A DNA stretch of 64,000 nt, from assembly GCF_900109995.1 (NCBI RefSeq), contig NZ_FOCB01000015.1:61984-125983 (forward strand), read 5' to 3'. Below are positions 53,964 through 62,843 of the stretch, piece after piece (positions within the stretch are counted from its first letter, which is position 1; every line of letters begins with the position of its first letter). The notes beneath the pieces are model-generated. The model saw only the letters and a program-made list of their open reading frames with translations, did not search any database and was not told the DNA's origin. A program made the translations under genes and the position numbers. The stretch comes from Pseudomonas sp. ok272. Lineage in GTDB: Bacteria; Pseudomonadota; Gammaproteobacteria; Pseudomonadales; Pseudomonadaceae.

Positions 53964-56900
53964 CTACAACGGCAGATGCCGGCTCAACAACGCACGCAAG
54001 GCTGCCGGCTTGACCGGTTTGGCCAGGTAATCAAGGCCCGCTGCATGCACCTGGGCCACCATCTCGGGGCGCCCGTCGGCGCTGATCACCACGCCGGGCA
54101 CCGGCTCATTCAGTTGGGTACGCAGCCAGGCCATCAGTTCGGTACCGGTTTCGCCGTCGTCCAGGTGGTAGTCCACCAATGCCAGTTGTGGACGCATGCC
54201 CGCATTGAGCAGCGCCGCACATTCATCACGATTGCGGGCGGTATGCACCCGGCAGCCCCAGCGTGTCAGCAGGCTGTTCATGCCGATCAGAATGCTGTCT
54301 TCGTTGTCCACGCACAGCACTTGCGCCCCGGTGGGCAACTGACCGTTCAATTCAGCCGCTTTACCCCGTGTGCCCGCCTGCGCGCGGGCCAGCGGCACGT
54401 TGACACTGAACACGCTGCCCTTGCCTGGCCACGAGCGCACTTGCAAGCGATGCCCCAGGACCCGGCATAACCCGTCGGCAATCGCCAGGCCCAGGCCCAG
54501 GCCTTTCTCGGCACGGGTCTGGTGGCTGTCCAGGCGCTTGAACTCTTCGAAGATCACCTGGCGCTTGTCTTCGGCAATCCCTGGGCCACGGTCCCAGACC
54601 TCCAGGCACAATTGATCGCCCTTGCGCCGCACACCCAGCAGCACCGGGCCTTTGGCGTAGCGGAACGCATTGGTGAGGAAGTTCTGCAGGACCCGGCGCA
54701 GCAGCTTGATATCGCTGTCGACCCGTAGCTGGCTGCCGCGCACGCGGAACTTCAACCCTTGCTCTTGAGCCAGGGCCTTGAATTCGGCGCCCAGGGTGTC
54801 AAACAGCTCGTTGAGCACGAACGGTTTGCGGTCCGGGGTGATCTTGCCGTTCTCCAGGCGCGAGATGTCCAGCAGGTCGCTGATCAAGTCCTCGGCGGAG
54901 CGCAACGAACTGTCCAGGTGCTGCACCAGTTGCCGGGCATCGGCGGACAATTCGTCGTCGCGGTGGGAGAGGGCGGCGGAGAACAGGCGTGCCGCGTTCA
55001 AGGGCTGCATCAGGTCGTGGCTGACCGCGGTGAGAAAGCGGGTTTTCGACTGGTTGGCCATTTCGGCCGTGCCCTTGGCGTCGGTCAGGGCGACGTTGAG
55101 TTGCGACAGTTCGTGGGTGCGCTCGGTGACGCGCTGTTCCAGTCCTTCGTTGGCCTCGGTCAAGGCCTGCTCGGCCTCGCGGAACGCGGTGATGTCGGTG
55201 AAACTCATGACGAAGCCGCCACCGGGCATCGGGTTGCCGATCAACTCGATCACCCGGCCGTTGGGGAACAGGCGCTCGGAGGTGTGGGCGCGACCCTGGC
55301 GCATCCAGTGCAGGCGCCGGGCCACGTGGACTTCGGCTTCGCCTGGGCCACACAGCCCGCGTTCGGCGTTGTGGCGAATGATGTCGGCAATCGGCCGGCC
55401 GACGCTGATCAGACCGTCCGGGTAGTCGAACAGCTCCAGGTAGCGGCGGTTCCAGGCCACCAGCTTCAGCGACTGGTCGACCACGCTGATGCCCTGGGTG
55501 ATGTTCTCGATGGCGCCTTGCAACAAGGCGCGGTTGAACTGCAGGACCTCGGAGGCTTCGTCGGCGATTCGCACGACATCCTCAAGCTGCATCTCCCTGC
55601 CTTCAATCGCCGCTTTTACCACCGCCCGGGTCGAAGAGGCTCCCAGCACGCCCGCCAGCAAGCGTTCGGTGTGGGCGATCCACTCGCCGTCGGCGTTCTG
55701 GTTCGGGTTAAAGCCTTTGCCCTGGCGATAGGCGAAGCGGATGAAGCTTTGGCGTGCCCGCTCCTCGCCGACAAAGCGCGCGGCCAATTGCAGCAGGTCG
55801 TTGATCTGCACCGCCAGCATCGAGCGCGCATTGGGCCGGGCGCTGATTTCCTGGCCGATGAAGCGGCCGGCCTGCCAGTGTTCCGACACCCGGGTGCGCG
55901 ACAGCACCGAGACCCAGGCAAACAGGGTGAAGTTACCGGCCAGCGACAGCACCACACCTTGGGTCAGCGGGGTAATCGGTAGGTTCAGCGGGTTGCTGTG
56001 GAGCCAGTCAAGCCCGGGAAAGCTGCTCAGCGACCAGCCCATGCTGTGGACGGCGATGGGCAGGATCAAGGTGTAGAACCACAGGAAAGTCCCGGCGGCC
56101 AGACCGGCGAACACCCCACGGCGATTGGCCTGTTTCCAATACAGTGCACCGAGCATCGCCGGTGCCAGTTGGGTGACGGCGGCGAAGGCAATCTGGCCGA
56201 TGGTGGCCAGGCTCGCGGTAGAGCCGAGCAGGCGGTAGGCGACATAGGCCAGCAGCAGAATCACCACGATGCTCACGCGGCGCACCGAGAGCATCCAGTG
56301 GCGGAACACTTCGAAGGGACGCTCGGCGTTTTTACGGCGCAGCAGCCAGGGCAGGAGCATGTCGTTGGAGACCATGGTCGACAACGCGACACTGGCGACA
56401 ATCACCATGCCGGTGGCGGCGGATGCGCCCCCAATAAAGGCCAGCAAGGCCAGCGCCGGATGGGCCTGGGCCAGGGGCAGGCTGATCACGAACGAATCGG
56501 GCAGTACCGAACTGGGCAGCAGCATTTGCCCGGCCAGGGCGATGGGCACCACGAACAGGGCCGCCAGCGCCAGGTACACAGGGAACACCCATTTGGCCAG
56601 GCGCAAGTCCTGTGGCTCGATGTTTTCGACCACGGTCACGTGGAACTGCCGGGGCAGGCAGATGATGGCCATCATTGCGACACCGGTCTGCACCACCATC
56701 GAGGGCCAGTTGATGGTTTCCTTCCAGTATTGCTCCAGGCGTGGGGCGAGCATGGCCTGGTCGAACAGGTCGTCGAAGCCGTCGTACAGCCCATAGGTGA
56801 CGAAGGCGCCGACGGCCAGAAAGGCGAACAGCTTGACCAGCGACTCAAAGGCAATCGCCAGCACCATGCCACGGTGGTGTTCGGTGGCATCGAGGTTGCG

Positions 56901-57434
56901 CGTGCCGAAGACGATGGTGAACAGCGCCAGGATCAGCGACACGATCAACGCCGTATCCTGGGCGCGGGTGCCCATGGCATCGGCGCCGGCACCGATCAGC
57001 AGGTTCACGCCGAGCACGATGCCCTTGAGCTGCAGGGCAATGTAGGGCAACACACCCACCAGGCAGATCAGCGCCACCACCACTGCCAGGGATTGCGACT
57101 TGCCGTAGCGGGCGGCGATGAAGTCGGCAATGGAGGTGATGTTTTCCTGTTTGCTGATCATCACCATTTTTTGCAGGACCCACGGCGCGAACAGCAGCAG
57201 CAGGATCGGCCCCAGGTAAATCGGCAGGAACGACCAGAGTTGCTCGGCGGCTTGGCCGACCGCACCAAAGAACGTCCAACTGGTGCAGTAGACCGCCAGC
57301 GACAGGCTGTACACCCAGGCCCGCACGCGCGGCGGCAAGGGCGCGCTGCGACGGTCGCCATAGAAGGCGATGGCGAACATGATGGCCATATAGGCCAGGG
57401 CGACGGCGGCGATCAGCCCGCTGGACAGCGACAT
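53964..57434 (-). CDS. mxtR: Solute-symporter/PAS/hybrid histidine kinase (MxtR-like)
   Basis: A 1156-residue transporter-sensor fusion. The N-terminal 490 residues form an SLC5 (sodium/solute symporter-like) domain with about 12-13 segments. Cytoplasmic PAS (about 640-755) and coiled coil follow, then the kinase core with the His in TAVSHDLMQPLNAARLF and an ATPase domain (G2 EKGLGLGLAIADGL). The C-terminal receiver has the Asp in LALVDYHLDDGETG. This architecture matches MxtR of P. aeruginosa, which controls acetate use and quinolone signalling with ErdR. The upstream five-residue extension is excluded. ErdR is not in the window. Confidence 0.88.
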   Translation of the reverse strand: MSLSSGLIAAVALAYMAIMFAIAFYGDRRSAPLPPRVRAWVYSLSLAVYCTSWTFFGAVGQAAEQLWSFLPIYLGPILLLLFAPWVLQKMVMISKQENITSIADFIAARYGKSQSLAVVVALICLVGVLPYIALQLKGIVLGVNLLIGAGADAMGTRAQDTALIVSLILALFTIVFGTRNLDATEHHRGMVLAIAFESLVKLFAFLAVGAFVTYGLYDGFDDLFDQAMLAPRLEQYWKETINWPSMVVQTGVAMMAIICLPRQFHVTVVENIEPQDLRLAKWVFPVYLALAALFVVPIALAGQMLLPSSVLPDSFVISLPLAQAHPALALLAFIGGASAATGMVIVASVALSTMVSNDMLLPWLLRRKNAERPFEVFRHWMLSVRRVSIVVILLLAYVAYRLLGSTASLATIGQIAFAAVTQLAPAMLGALYWKQANRRGVFAGLAAGTFLWFYTLILPIAVHSMGWSLSSFPGLDWLHSNPLNLPITPLTQGVVLSLAGNFTLFAWVSVLSRTRVSEHWQAGRFIGQEISARPNARSMLAVQINDLLQLAARFVGEERARQSFIRFAYRQGKGFNPNQNADGEWIAHTERLLAGVLGASSTRAVVKAAIEGREMQLEDVVRIADEASEVLQFNRALLQGAIENITQGISVVDQSLKLVAWNRRYLELFDYPDGLISVGRPIADIIRHNAERGLCGPGEAEVHVARRLHWMRQGRAHTSERLFPNGRVIELIGNPMPGGGFVMSFTDITAFREAEQALTEANEGLEQRVTERTHELSQLNVALTDAKGTAEMANQSKTRFLTAVSHDLMQPLNAARLFSAALSHRDDELSADARQLVQHLDSSLRSAEDLISDLLDISRLENGKITPDRKPFVLNELFDTLGAEFKALAQEQGLKFRVRGSQLRVDSDIKLLRRVLQNFLTNAFRYAKGPVLLGVRRKGDQLCLEVWDRGPGIAEDKRQVIFEEFKRLDSHQTRAEKGLGLGLAIADGLCRVLGHRLQVRSWPGKGSVFSVNVPLARAQAGTRGKAAELNGQLPTGAQVLCVDNEDSILIGMNSLLTRWGCRVHTARNRDECAALLNAGMRPQLALVDYHLDDGETGTELMAWLRTQLNEPVPGVVISADGRPEMVAQVHAAGLDYLAKPVKPAALRALLSRHLPL

Positions 57435-57646
57435 GGAAACTCCAGGCAAAAAGACCCCCGGGACACCAGTGCCGGGCCTGACAGTCTCGCACGATGGATC
57501 GTCTTAGTCAGTGTCGACCAAGGTCTGAGCGCGACAGGGTGTCGCAGAGGCCGGGCGAGGTCTGCCAGTGACGCCAACGTCGCTGTTTCCTGTGCTTGGG
57601 GTAACCTTGGCACCTGAACTGTACTCACTCAAAGGATTGGCCGGCC

Positions 57647-57958
57647 ATGAAGATCATCCGCAGCAAGTCGTTCACCGGTGAGCGTGCCTGGGCAGCGCTG
57701 GATATTGCCAGCATGAACGGCATCACCACGCGTTTGCACTGGACTGACCAGCCGTACAAATGGCACGTCAATGATGGCCAGGAAGTGTTCGTTGTTCTCG
57801 ATGGCCAGGTGCGAATGCATTACCGCGAGAACGGCATCGAGCAGGCTGCGCTGTTGGAGGTTGGGGACATTTTTTATGCCGCGGTCGGCACGGAGCACGT
57901 CGCTCATCCGCAGGGGGTGGCCAGGGTGCTGGTGATTGAGTCGGAAGGCAGCGTCTGA
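57647..57958 (+). CDS. Single-domain cupin protein
   Basis: A 103-residue small barrel protein. The cupin motif 1 (KWHVNDGQEVFVVLDGQV, with His at about 44 and Glu at about 49) and motif 2 (VGDIFYAAVGTEHVAHP, with His residues at 85 and 88) would bind a metal. Function and substrate are unknown. It is divergent from the hybrid kinase gene across 212 bases and about 106 bases upstream of the TDT transporter gene. Confidence 0.82.
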   Translation: MKIIRSKSFTGERAWAALDIASMNGITTRLHWTDQPYKWHVNDGQEVFVVLDGQVRMHYRENGIEQAALLEVGDIFYAAVGTEHVAHPQGVARVLVIESEGSV

Positions 57959-57960
57959 TG

Positions 57961-58015
57961 GCTATATCTGCAAAATAGATAACAGTTAGAGATATTACCC
58001 GTTATATAGATATTC
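57961..58015 (+). promoter_or_regulatory. AT-rich repeats before the TDT transporter gene
   Basis: A strongly AT-rich block with AGATA(A/T) repeated at about 57978, 57989 and 58009, and ATATCT opposite. This is likely promoter/operator DNA for the transporter gene; which regulator binds is unknown. Confidence 0.35.
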
Positions 58016-58064
58016 GATTCGGTTCTACCATGGTCTCCACCTTGCCAAAGGATAGGAATTCGCC

Positions 58065-59216
58065 ATGCAATGCCCCACCAATAGCCAACGTGCCCATCGA
58101 CCGTTCAGCCATTTGCATCATCCTCGCGACGTCATTCGCCAGTTCACCCCTAACTGGTTTGCCGCCACCATGGGCACCGGGGTGCTGGCGTTGGCGCTGG
58201 CCCAGTTGCCGGTCGCGAGCCCAGGCCTGCATGCCCTCGCCGAAGGCTTGTGGCTGTTCAATATTTTCTTGTTCGTGCTGTTTAGCCTGATGTACGCCGC
58301 GCGTTGGGTGCTGTACTTCGACGAAGCGCGGCGGATTTTCGGGCATTCCACGGTCTCGATGTTTTTCGGCACCATTCCCATGGGACTGGCGACCATCATC
58401 AATGGCTTTCTGGTATTTGGCTTGCCGCGCTGGGGGCAGGGCGTGGTGCACGTGGCCGAGGTGCTGTGGTGGCTGGATGTCGCGATGTCCTTGGCGTGCG
58501 GCGTCCTGATCCCGTACCTGATGTTTACCCGCCAGGAACACAGCATCGACCAGATGACTGCCGTATGGCTGTTGCCGGTGGTGGCCGCGGAAGTCGCGGC
58601 GGCCAGCGGTGGCTTGCTCGCACCGCACTTGACCGACGCCCATGGGCAGTTGGTGATGCTGGTCACCAGCTATGTGCTGTGGGCCTTTTCGCTGCCGGTG
58701 GCGTTCAGTGTGCTGACTATCCTGGTGCTGCGCATGGCGTTGCACAAGCTGCCCCATGAGAGCATGGCGGCGTCGAGTTGGTTGGCATTGGGGCCGATTG
58801 GCACTGGGGCGCTGGGCATGTTGCTGCTGGGTGGCGATGCGCCGGCGATTTTCGCCGCCAACGGCTTGCCGGGCGTGGGGGAGGTGGCGGCTGGAATAGG
58901 CCTGATCGCCGGGATCACGCTCTGGGGGTTTGGCCTGTGGTGGATGTTGATTGCGGTACTGATCACGGTGCGTTACCTGCGTGATGGGATCCCCTTCAAT
59001 CTTGGTTGGTGGGGGTTTACCTTCCCGCTGGGCGTGTATTCGCTGGCGACATTGAAGCTGGCGAGCACCTTGAACCTGACATTTTTCAGTGTGTTTGGCT
59101 CGGTGCTGGTGCTGCTGCTGGCGGTTATGTGGCTGATTGTGTCCAAGCGCACGCTACAGGGCGCGTGGCGTGGCGAGTTGTTTGTCTCGCCGTGCATCGC
59201 CGGTTTGAAGAAATAG
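58065..59216 (+). CDS. TDT/SLAC1 family transporter
   Basis: A 383-residue, ten-segment membrane protein of the tellurite-resistance/dicarboxylate transporter family. The opening FTPNWFAATMGTGVLAL (about residues 25-42) is diagnostic. The domain continues with FFGTIPMGLATIINGFLVFGL, LLPVVAAEVAAASGG and WWGFTFPLGVYSLATL. The family includes sulfite (Ssu1), malate (Mae1) and TehA channels. The substrate is not assigned. An LysR-type neighbour, common for sulfite exporters, is not seen. Confidence 0.85.
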   Translation: MQCPTNSQRAHRPFSHLHHPRDVIRQFTPNWFAATMGTGVLALALAQLPVASPGLHALAEGLWLFNIFLFVLFSLMYAARWVLYFDEARRIFGHSTVSMFFGTIPMGLATIINGFLVFGLPRWGQGVVHVAEVLWWLDVAMSLACGVLIPYLMFTRQEHSIDQMTAVWLLPVVAAEVAAASGGLLAPHLTDAHGQLVMLVTSYVLWAFSLPVAFSVLTILVLRMALHKLPHESMAASSWLALGPIGTGALGMLLLGGDAPAIFAANGLPGVGEVAAGIGLIAGITLWGFGLWWMLIAVLITVRYLRDGIPFNLGWWGFTFPLGVYSLATLKLASTLNLTFFSVFGSVLVLLLAVMWLIVSKRTLQGAWRGELFVSPCIAGLKK

Positions 59217-59293
59217 TTTAGGCAAGGTTGTGGCCTGGATCGCTCCGTGACCCTCCAATAGGAGCATCCAGTAGACACTCAGGGACATGGAAG

Positions 59294-61168
59294 ATGAGCC
59301 ACCCTTCACAGTTCACCTTGCTTCGTAAGCGGCGGTTCCTGCCGTTCTTTGTCACGCAATCCCTTGGCGCGTTCAACGACAACATCTTCAAGCAGTCGTT
59401 GATTCTCGCCATCCTCTACAAGTTGGCCATCGAGGGTGATCGTTCGATCTGGGTCAACCTCTGCGCGCTGCTGTTCATCCTGCCGTTCTTCCTGTTTTCG
59501 GCGCTGGCGGGCCAGTTTGGTGAGAAGTTCGCCAAGGACGCGCTGATTCGTCTGATCAAGCTGGGGGAAATCGCCATCATGGCGGTGGGCGCCGTCGGCT
59601 TCCTGTTCGATCACCTGTGGCTGATGCTGCTGGCGCTGTTCGCCATGGGCACCCACTCGGCGCTGTTCGGGCCGGTGAAGTACTCGATCCTGCCCCAGGC
59701 GCTGCGCGAGGAAGAGTTGGTGGGGGGCAACGGCCTGGTGGAGATGGGGACCTTCCTGGCAATCCTGGCCGGGACCATTGGCGCCGGGGTCATGATGTCC
59801 TCCAGTCACTACGCGCCAATCGTATCCTTGGCAATTATTGGCGTCGCCGTCCTCGGCTACCTCGCCAGCCGCAGCATTCCACGGGCGGCGGCCTCGACCC
59901 CTGAGTTGCGCATCGACTGGAATATCTTCAGCCAGTCCTGGACCACGTTGCGCATGGGGCTCAAGCAAGCGCCGGCGGTGTCGCGCTCGATTGTCGGTAA
60001 CTCATGGTTCTGGTTCGTCGGGGCGATTTACCTGACGCAGATCCCGGCCTACGCCAAGGAATGGATGCATGGCGACGAGACCGTGGTCACGCTGATCCTC
60101 ACGGTGTTCTCGGTCGGTATCGCATTGGGTTCGATGCTCTGTGAAAAGCTCTCAGGGCGTAAGGTCGAGATTGGCCTAGTGCCGTTCGGTTCGTTCGGTC
60201 TGACCGTGTTCGGTTTGCTGCTGTGGTGGCACTCCGGTGGTATCCCGGACAGCCTCCAGGGCCATAGCTGGCTAGCAGTGCTGGGCTTTGGCCACACCTG
60301 GCTGGTGCTGTTCGACATCCTCGGGCTTGGGGTCTTTGGCGGCTTCTACATCGTGCCGCTGTATGCGTTGATCCAGTCGCGTACCGCTGAAAACGAGCGG
60401 GCGAGGGTGATTGCAGCCAACAACATCCTCAACGCGTTGTTCATGGTGATCTCGGCGGTTGTCTCGATCGTGTTGCTGAGCCTGGCCAAGCTGTCCATCC
60501 CACAGCTGTTCCTGGTGGTGTCGCTGCTCAACATCGGCGTCAACGCCTACATCTTCAAGATCGTGCCCGAGTTCAGCATGCGCTTCATGATCTGGCTGCT
60601 CAGCCATTCCATGTACCGCGTGCAGCACCGTAACCTTGAGTTGATTCCCGATGAGGGCGCGGCGCTCCTGGTGTGCAACCACGTGTCGTTTGTTGATGCG
60701 TTGTTGGTCGGTGGTGCGGTACGTCGGCCGATTCGCTTTGTGATGTATTACAAGATCTACAACTTGCCGGTACTGAACTTTATCTTCCGTACTGCCGGGA
60801 CGATTCCGATTGCCGGGCGCCATGAAGACAGCGAGATCTACGAGCGAGCCTTCCAGAAGATTGGCCAGTACCTGAAGGACGGTGAGTTGGTGTGCATCTT
60901 CCCCGAGGGCAAGCTGACGGTTGATGGTGAGATCAACGAGTTCAAGGGCGGGTTGACGCGAATTCTGCAGGAGACACCGGTGCCGGTGATTCCATTGGCC
61001 CTGCAAGGGCTGTGGGGCAGCTTCTTCAGCCGTGATCCGAACAAGGGCTTGTTCCATCGCCTATGGTCGAAGGTGACGCTGGTTGCCGGGCCGCCGGTAA
61101 CGGCGCAAGAGGCAGAGCCTGCGCGGCTGCAAGCCATGGTGGGGGAGCTGCGGGGAACGGTTCGCTAG
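59294..61168 (+). CDS. MFS (LplT-like) and PlsC-like acyltransferase fusion
   Basis: A 624-residue two-part protein. The first roughly 400 residues are a 12-segment MFS domain of the lysophospholipid-transporter type, starting FLPFFVTQSLGAFNDNIFKQSL. The last roughly 200 carry a PlsC acyltransferase domain with the NHVSFVD (HX4D) motif, the glycine/threonine FPEGKLTVDGE motif and PVIPLALQGLWGS. It resembles the E. coli pair LplT-Aas without the acyl-ACP synthetase domain. It probably flips lysophospholipids to the cytoplasmic side and re-acylates them. The ATG at 59294 follows GGAAG. Confidence 0.9.
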   Translation: MSHPSQFTLLRKRRFLPFFVTQSLGAFNDNIFKQSLILAILYKLAIEGDRSIWVNLCALLFILPFFLFSALAGQFGEKFAKDALIRLIKLGEIAIMAVGAVGFLFDHLWLMLLALFAMGTHSALFGPVKYSILPQALREEELVGGNGLVEMGTFLAILAGTIGAGVMMSSSHYAPIVSLAIIGVAVLGYLASRSIPRAAASTPELRIDWNIFSQSWTTLRMGLKQAPAVSRSIVGNSWFWFVGAIYLTQIPAYAKEWMHGDETVVTLILTVFSVGIALGSMLCEKLSGRKVEIGLVPFGSFGLTVFGLLLWWHSGGIPDSLQGHSWLAVLGFGHTWLVLFDILGLGVFGGFYIVPLYALIQSRTAENERARVIAANNILNALFMVISAVVSIVLLSLAKLSIPQLFLVVSLLNIGVNAYIFKIVPEFSMRFMIWLLSHSMYRVQHRNLELIPDEGAALLVCNHVSFVDALLVGGAVRRPIRFVMYYKIYNLPVLNFIFRTAGTIPIAGRHEDSEIYERAFQKIGQYLKDGELVCIFPEGKLTVDGEINEFKGGLTRILQETPVPVIPLALQGLWGSFFSRDPNKGLFHRLWSKVTLVAGPPVTAQEAEPARLQAMVGELRGTVR

Positions 61169-61184
61169 CATCACGCCGGATAAG

Positions 61185-61328
61185 AAACGCCCGCCTCTTA
61201 GTGCGTAATGCTGTTCACTTAAGGGCGTCCCGCTATCGAACGTGGCGAGCGCGCTTGCTCGCCACGGACTGTTTTGATGTCGAGATGAGCTTAAGTGAAC
61301 AGCATTAGCCGCTTGGTGCGGGCGTTTT
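61185..61328 (+). terminator. Terminator split by a miniature element
   Basis: The arms AAACGCCCGC (61185-61194) and GCGGGCGTTT (61318-61327) are exact complements followed by T's, but are now 123 bases apart because a 102-bp element sits in the loop. Before insertion they would have enclosed CTCTTAGT. It may still fold because the insert is itself a hairpin. Confidence 0.75.
61206..61307. mobile_element. IS4-like miniature inverted-repeat element, 102 bp, intact
   Basis: The ends are an exact 18-bp inverted repeat, TAATGCTGTTCACTTAAG and CTTAAGTGAACAGCATTA. The interior has a CGTGGCGAGC/GCTCGCCACG hairpin. The flanks GCCTCTTAGTGCG (61193-61205) and GCCGCTTGGTGCG (61308-61320) agree in 11 of 13 bases, like a 13-bp target duplication. 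Length, duplication size and the end sequence (TAATGC...TTAAG) resemble IS4 of E. coli as recalled. It encodes no transposase. Confidence 0.88.
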
Positions 61329-61331
61329 TTG

Positions 61332-61649
61332 TCAGGTTGCGCTGACTTTCAGCCCAATCAACCCGGCAATGATCAGTGCAACGCTGGCCAGTCGGAACAG
61401 CGCCATGGACTCGCCGAACAAGATGATTCCGGCGATCACCGTGCCCACGGCGCCGACGCCGGTCCAGATCGCGTAGGCGGTGCCCAGCGGCAGCTCCTTC
61501 ATCGCCAGGCCCAGCAGGCCCAGGCTGATGGCCATGGCCACGATGGTTAGCGCAGTAGGCAGCGGGCGGCTGAAACCGTCGGTGTATTTCAGGCCAACGG
61601 CCCAGCCGACTTCAAACAGACCCGCGAAGAACAGAATGATCCAGGACAT
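61332..61649 (-). CDS. gdx: Guanidinium exporter Gdx (SugE), SMR family
   Basis: A 105-residue, four-segment small multidrug resistance protein of the SugE/Gdx subtype. It has the conserved membrane Glu in FAGLFEVGWAVGLK (about residue 13). The SugE-type stretch GTAYAIWTGVGAVGTVIAGIILFGES distinguishes it from EmrE. The guanidine-II riboswitch just upstream makes a guanidinium exporter the likely function. The start at 61649 (MSWIILFFAGLFE) has a GGAGG site; the four extra upstream codons are excluded. Confidence 0.93.
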   Translation of the reverse strand: MSWIILFFAGLFEVGWAVGLKYTDGFSRPLPTALTIVAMAISLGLLGLAMKELPLGTAYAIWTGVGAVGTVIAGIILFGESMALFRLASVALIIAGLIGLKVSAT

Positions 61650-61669
61650 AAATACCTCCATCGATTGAC

Positions 61670-61720
61670 GGGGTCGTCCCCAGATTAATAGCTCGATCGA
61701 GCCGCAAGGTCGTCCTTGCG
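61670..61720 (-). ncRNA. Guanidine-II (mini-ykkC) riboswitch
   Basis: Two short hairpins, each with an ACGA loop, are the hallmark of this class. On the minus strand they read CGCAAGG-ACGA-CCTTGCG (61720-61703) and GGGG-ACGA-CCCC (61681-61670). They lie 21 bases upstream of the gdx start, with the second close to the GGAGG site, consistent with control of translation. Confidence 0.92.
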
Positions 61721-61767
61721 ATGGGCGCTATGGTGCCCATCATTAATCCGGGGATCAAGATCCACAC

Positions 61768-62733
61768 TCAATCGGCGGCTTGTTGGGCCGCCAGTTCTCG
61801 GTCCTGTTTCTCGCTCATGCGCCGGAAGTAGGTCGCCAGCAGCGCCCCGGAGATGTTGTGCCACACGCTGAACAGGGCGCTGGGCACCGCCGCCAGAGGC
61901 GAGAAGTGCGCGCTGGCCAGGGCGGCGCCGAGACCTGAGTTTTGCATGCCGACTTCCAGGGCCAGGGTTTTACGCTGGGCCAGCGGCAGTTTGAACAGGT
62001 GCCCGGTGACGTAGCCCAGCAGATAACCGAAGCTGTTGTGCAGCATCACCACGCCCATGATCAGCAAGCCGGATTCGGCAATCTTGCCTTGGCTGGCGGC
62101 GACCACAGCGGCGACGATGATCACGATGCTCACCACCGAGACCAGCGGCAGAACCTCGACGGCATAACGTGCCCGAGCACCGAGTAGGCGCTGGACAATG
62201 ACGCCGAGAACGATCGGCAGCAGCACGATCTGCAGGATCGACCAGAACAGTTCCATGAACGAAACCGGCAGCCAGGCCGAGGCGAGCATCCAGATCAGTG
62301 CGGGTGTCAGCAGCGGGGCGAGCAAGGTGGTAATCGCGGAGATGGCAACGGCCAGGGCGAGGTCGCCACGGGCGAGCCAGGTCATGACGTTGGAAGATGT
62401 ACCGCTTGGGCAGCAGCCAACCAGGATCACCCCAACCGCAATTTCTGCGGGTAGGTTGAACACTTGGCAGAGCAGCCAGGCCATGCCGGGCATGATCACG
62501 AATTGCGCGACGACGCCCAGGGCGACGCGCCAGGGGTGACGAGCGACCTCCGCGAAGTCTTCCAGTTTCAAGGTCAGGCCCATGCCGAACATCACCAAGC
62601 CCAGCAGCGGCACGATGGCGCTTTTCAGGTCAAGGAACCAACTCGGTTGCAGGAACGCCAGGACGGCGAAAATCAGTACCCAATAGGCAAAGGTGTTGCC
62701 GACAAAGCGACTCAGTGCTGCCAATGCACGCAT
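61768..62733 (-). CDS. Bile acid:sodium symporter (BASS) family protein
   Basis: A 321-residue membrane protein with about ten segments. The family signatures GVILVGCCPSGTSSNVMTWLARGD (about residues 103-126) and LALEVGMQNSGLGAALASAHFSP are clear. Bacterial members move organic anions with sodium; known substrates vary (bile acids, pantoate, arsenite), so none is given. It is monocistronic, upstream of gdx and separated from it by the riboswitch, and has an inverted repeat on its 5' side. Confidence 0.87.
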   Translation of the reverse strand: MRALAALSRFVGNTFAYWVLIFAVLAFLQPSWFLDLKSAIVPLLGLVMFGMGLTLKLEDFAEVARHPWRVALGVVAQFVIMPGMAWLLCQVFNLPAEIAVGVILVGCCPSGTSSNVMTWLARGDLALAVAISAITTLLAPLLTPALIWMLASAWLPVSFMELFWSILQIVLLPIVLGVIVQRLLGARARYAVEVLPLVSVVSIVIIVAAVVAASQGKIAESGLLIMGVVMLHNSFGYLLGYVTGHLFKLPLAQRKTLALEVGMQNSGLGAALASAHFSPLAAVPSALFSVWHNISGALLATYFRRMSEKQDRELAAQQAAD

Positions 62734-62773
62734 GACATGTTCCTTATTATTAAGTGGGGTCGCAACAAAGCAG

Positions 62774-62822
62774 GTGGGAGGTTCTATGCGCAGGGATCAC
62801 CCCCATGCATAGAACCTCCCAC
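62774..62822. repeat. Long inverted repeat between rdgC and the BASS-family gene
   Basis: GTGGGAGGTTCTATGC (62774-62789) and GCATAGAACCTCCCAC (62807-62822) are exact complements around 17 bases. There is no T run. It could be an REP-like sequence or end rdgC transcripts. Confidence 0.8.
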
Positions 62823-62843
62823 ATTTAAGTAAGCGTTATCCGC

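Noticed and set aside
55998..57617. 539-codon open frame on the plus strand
   Set aside because: Opposite the hybrid kinase gene; H/Q/G-rich antisense shadow without domains.
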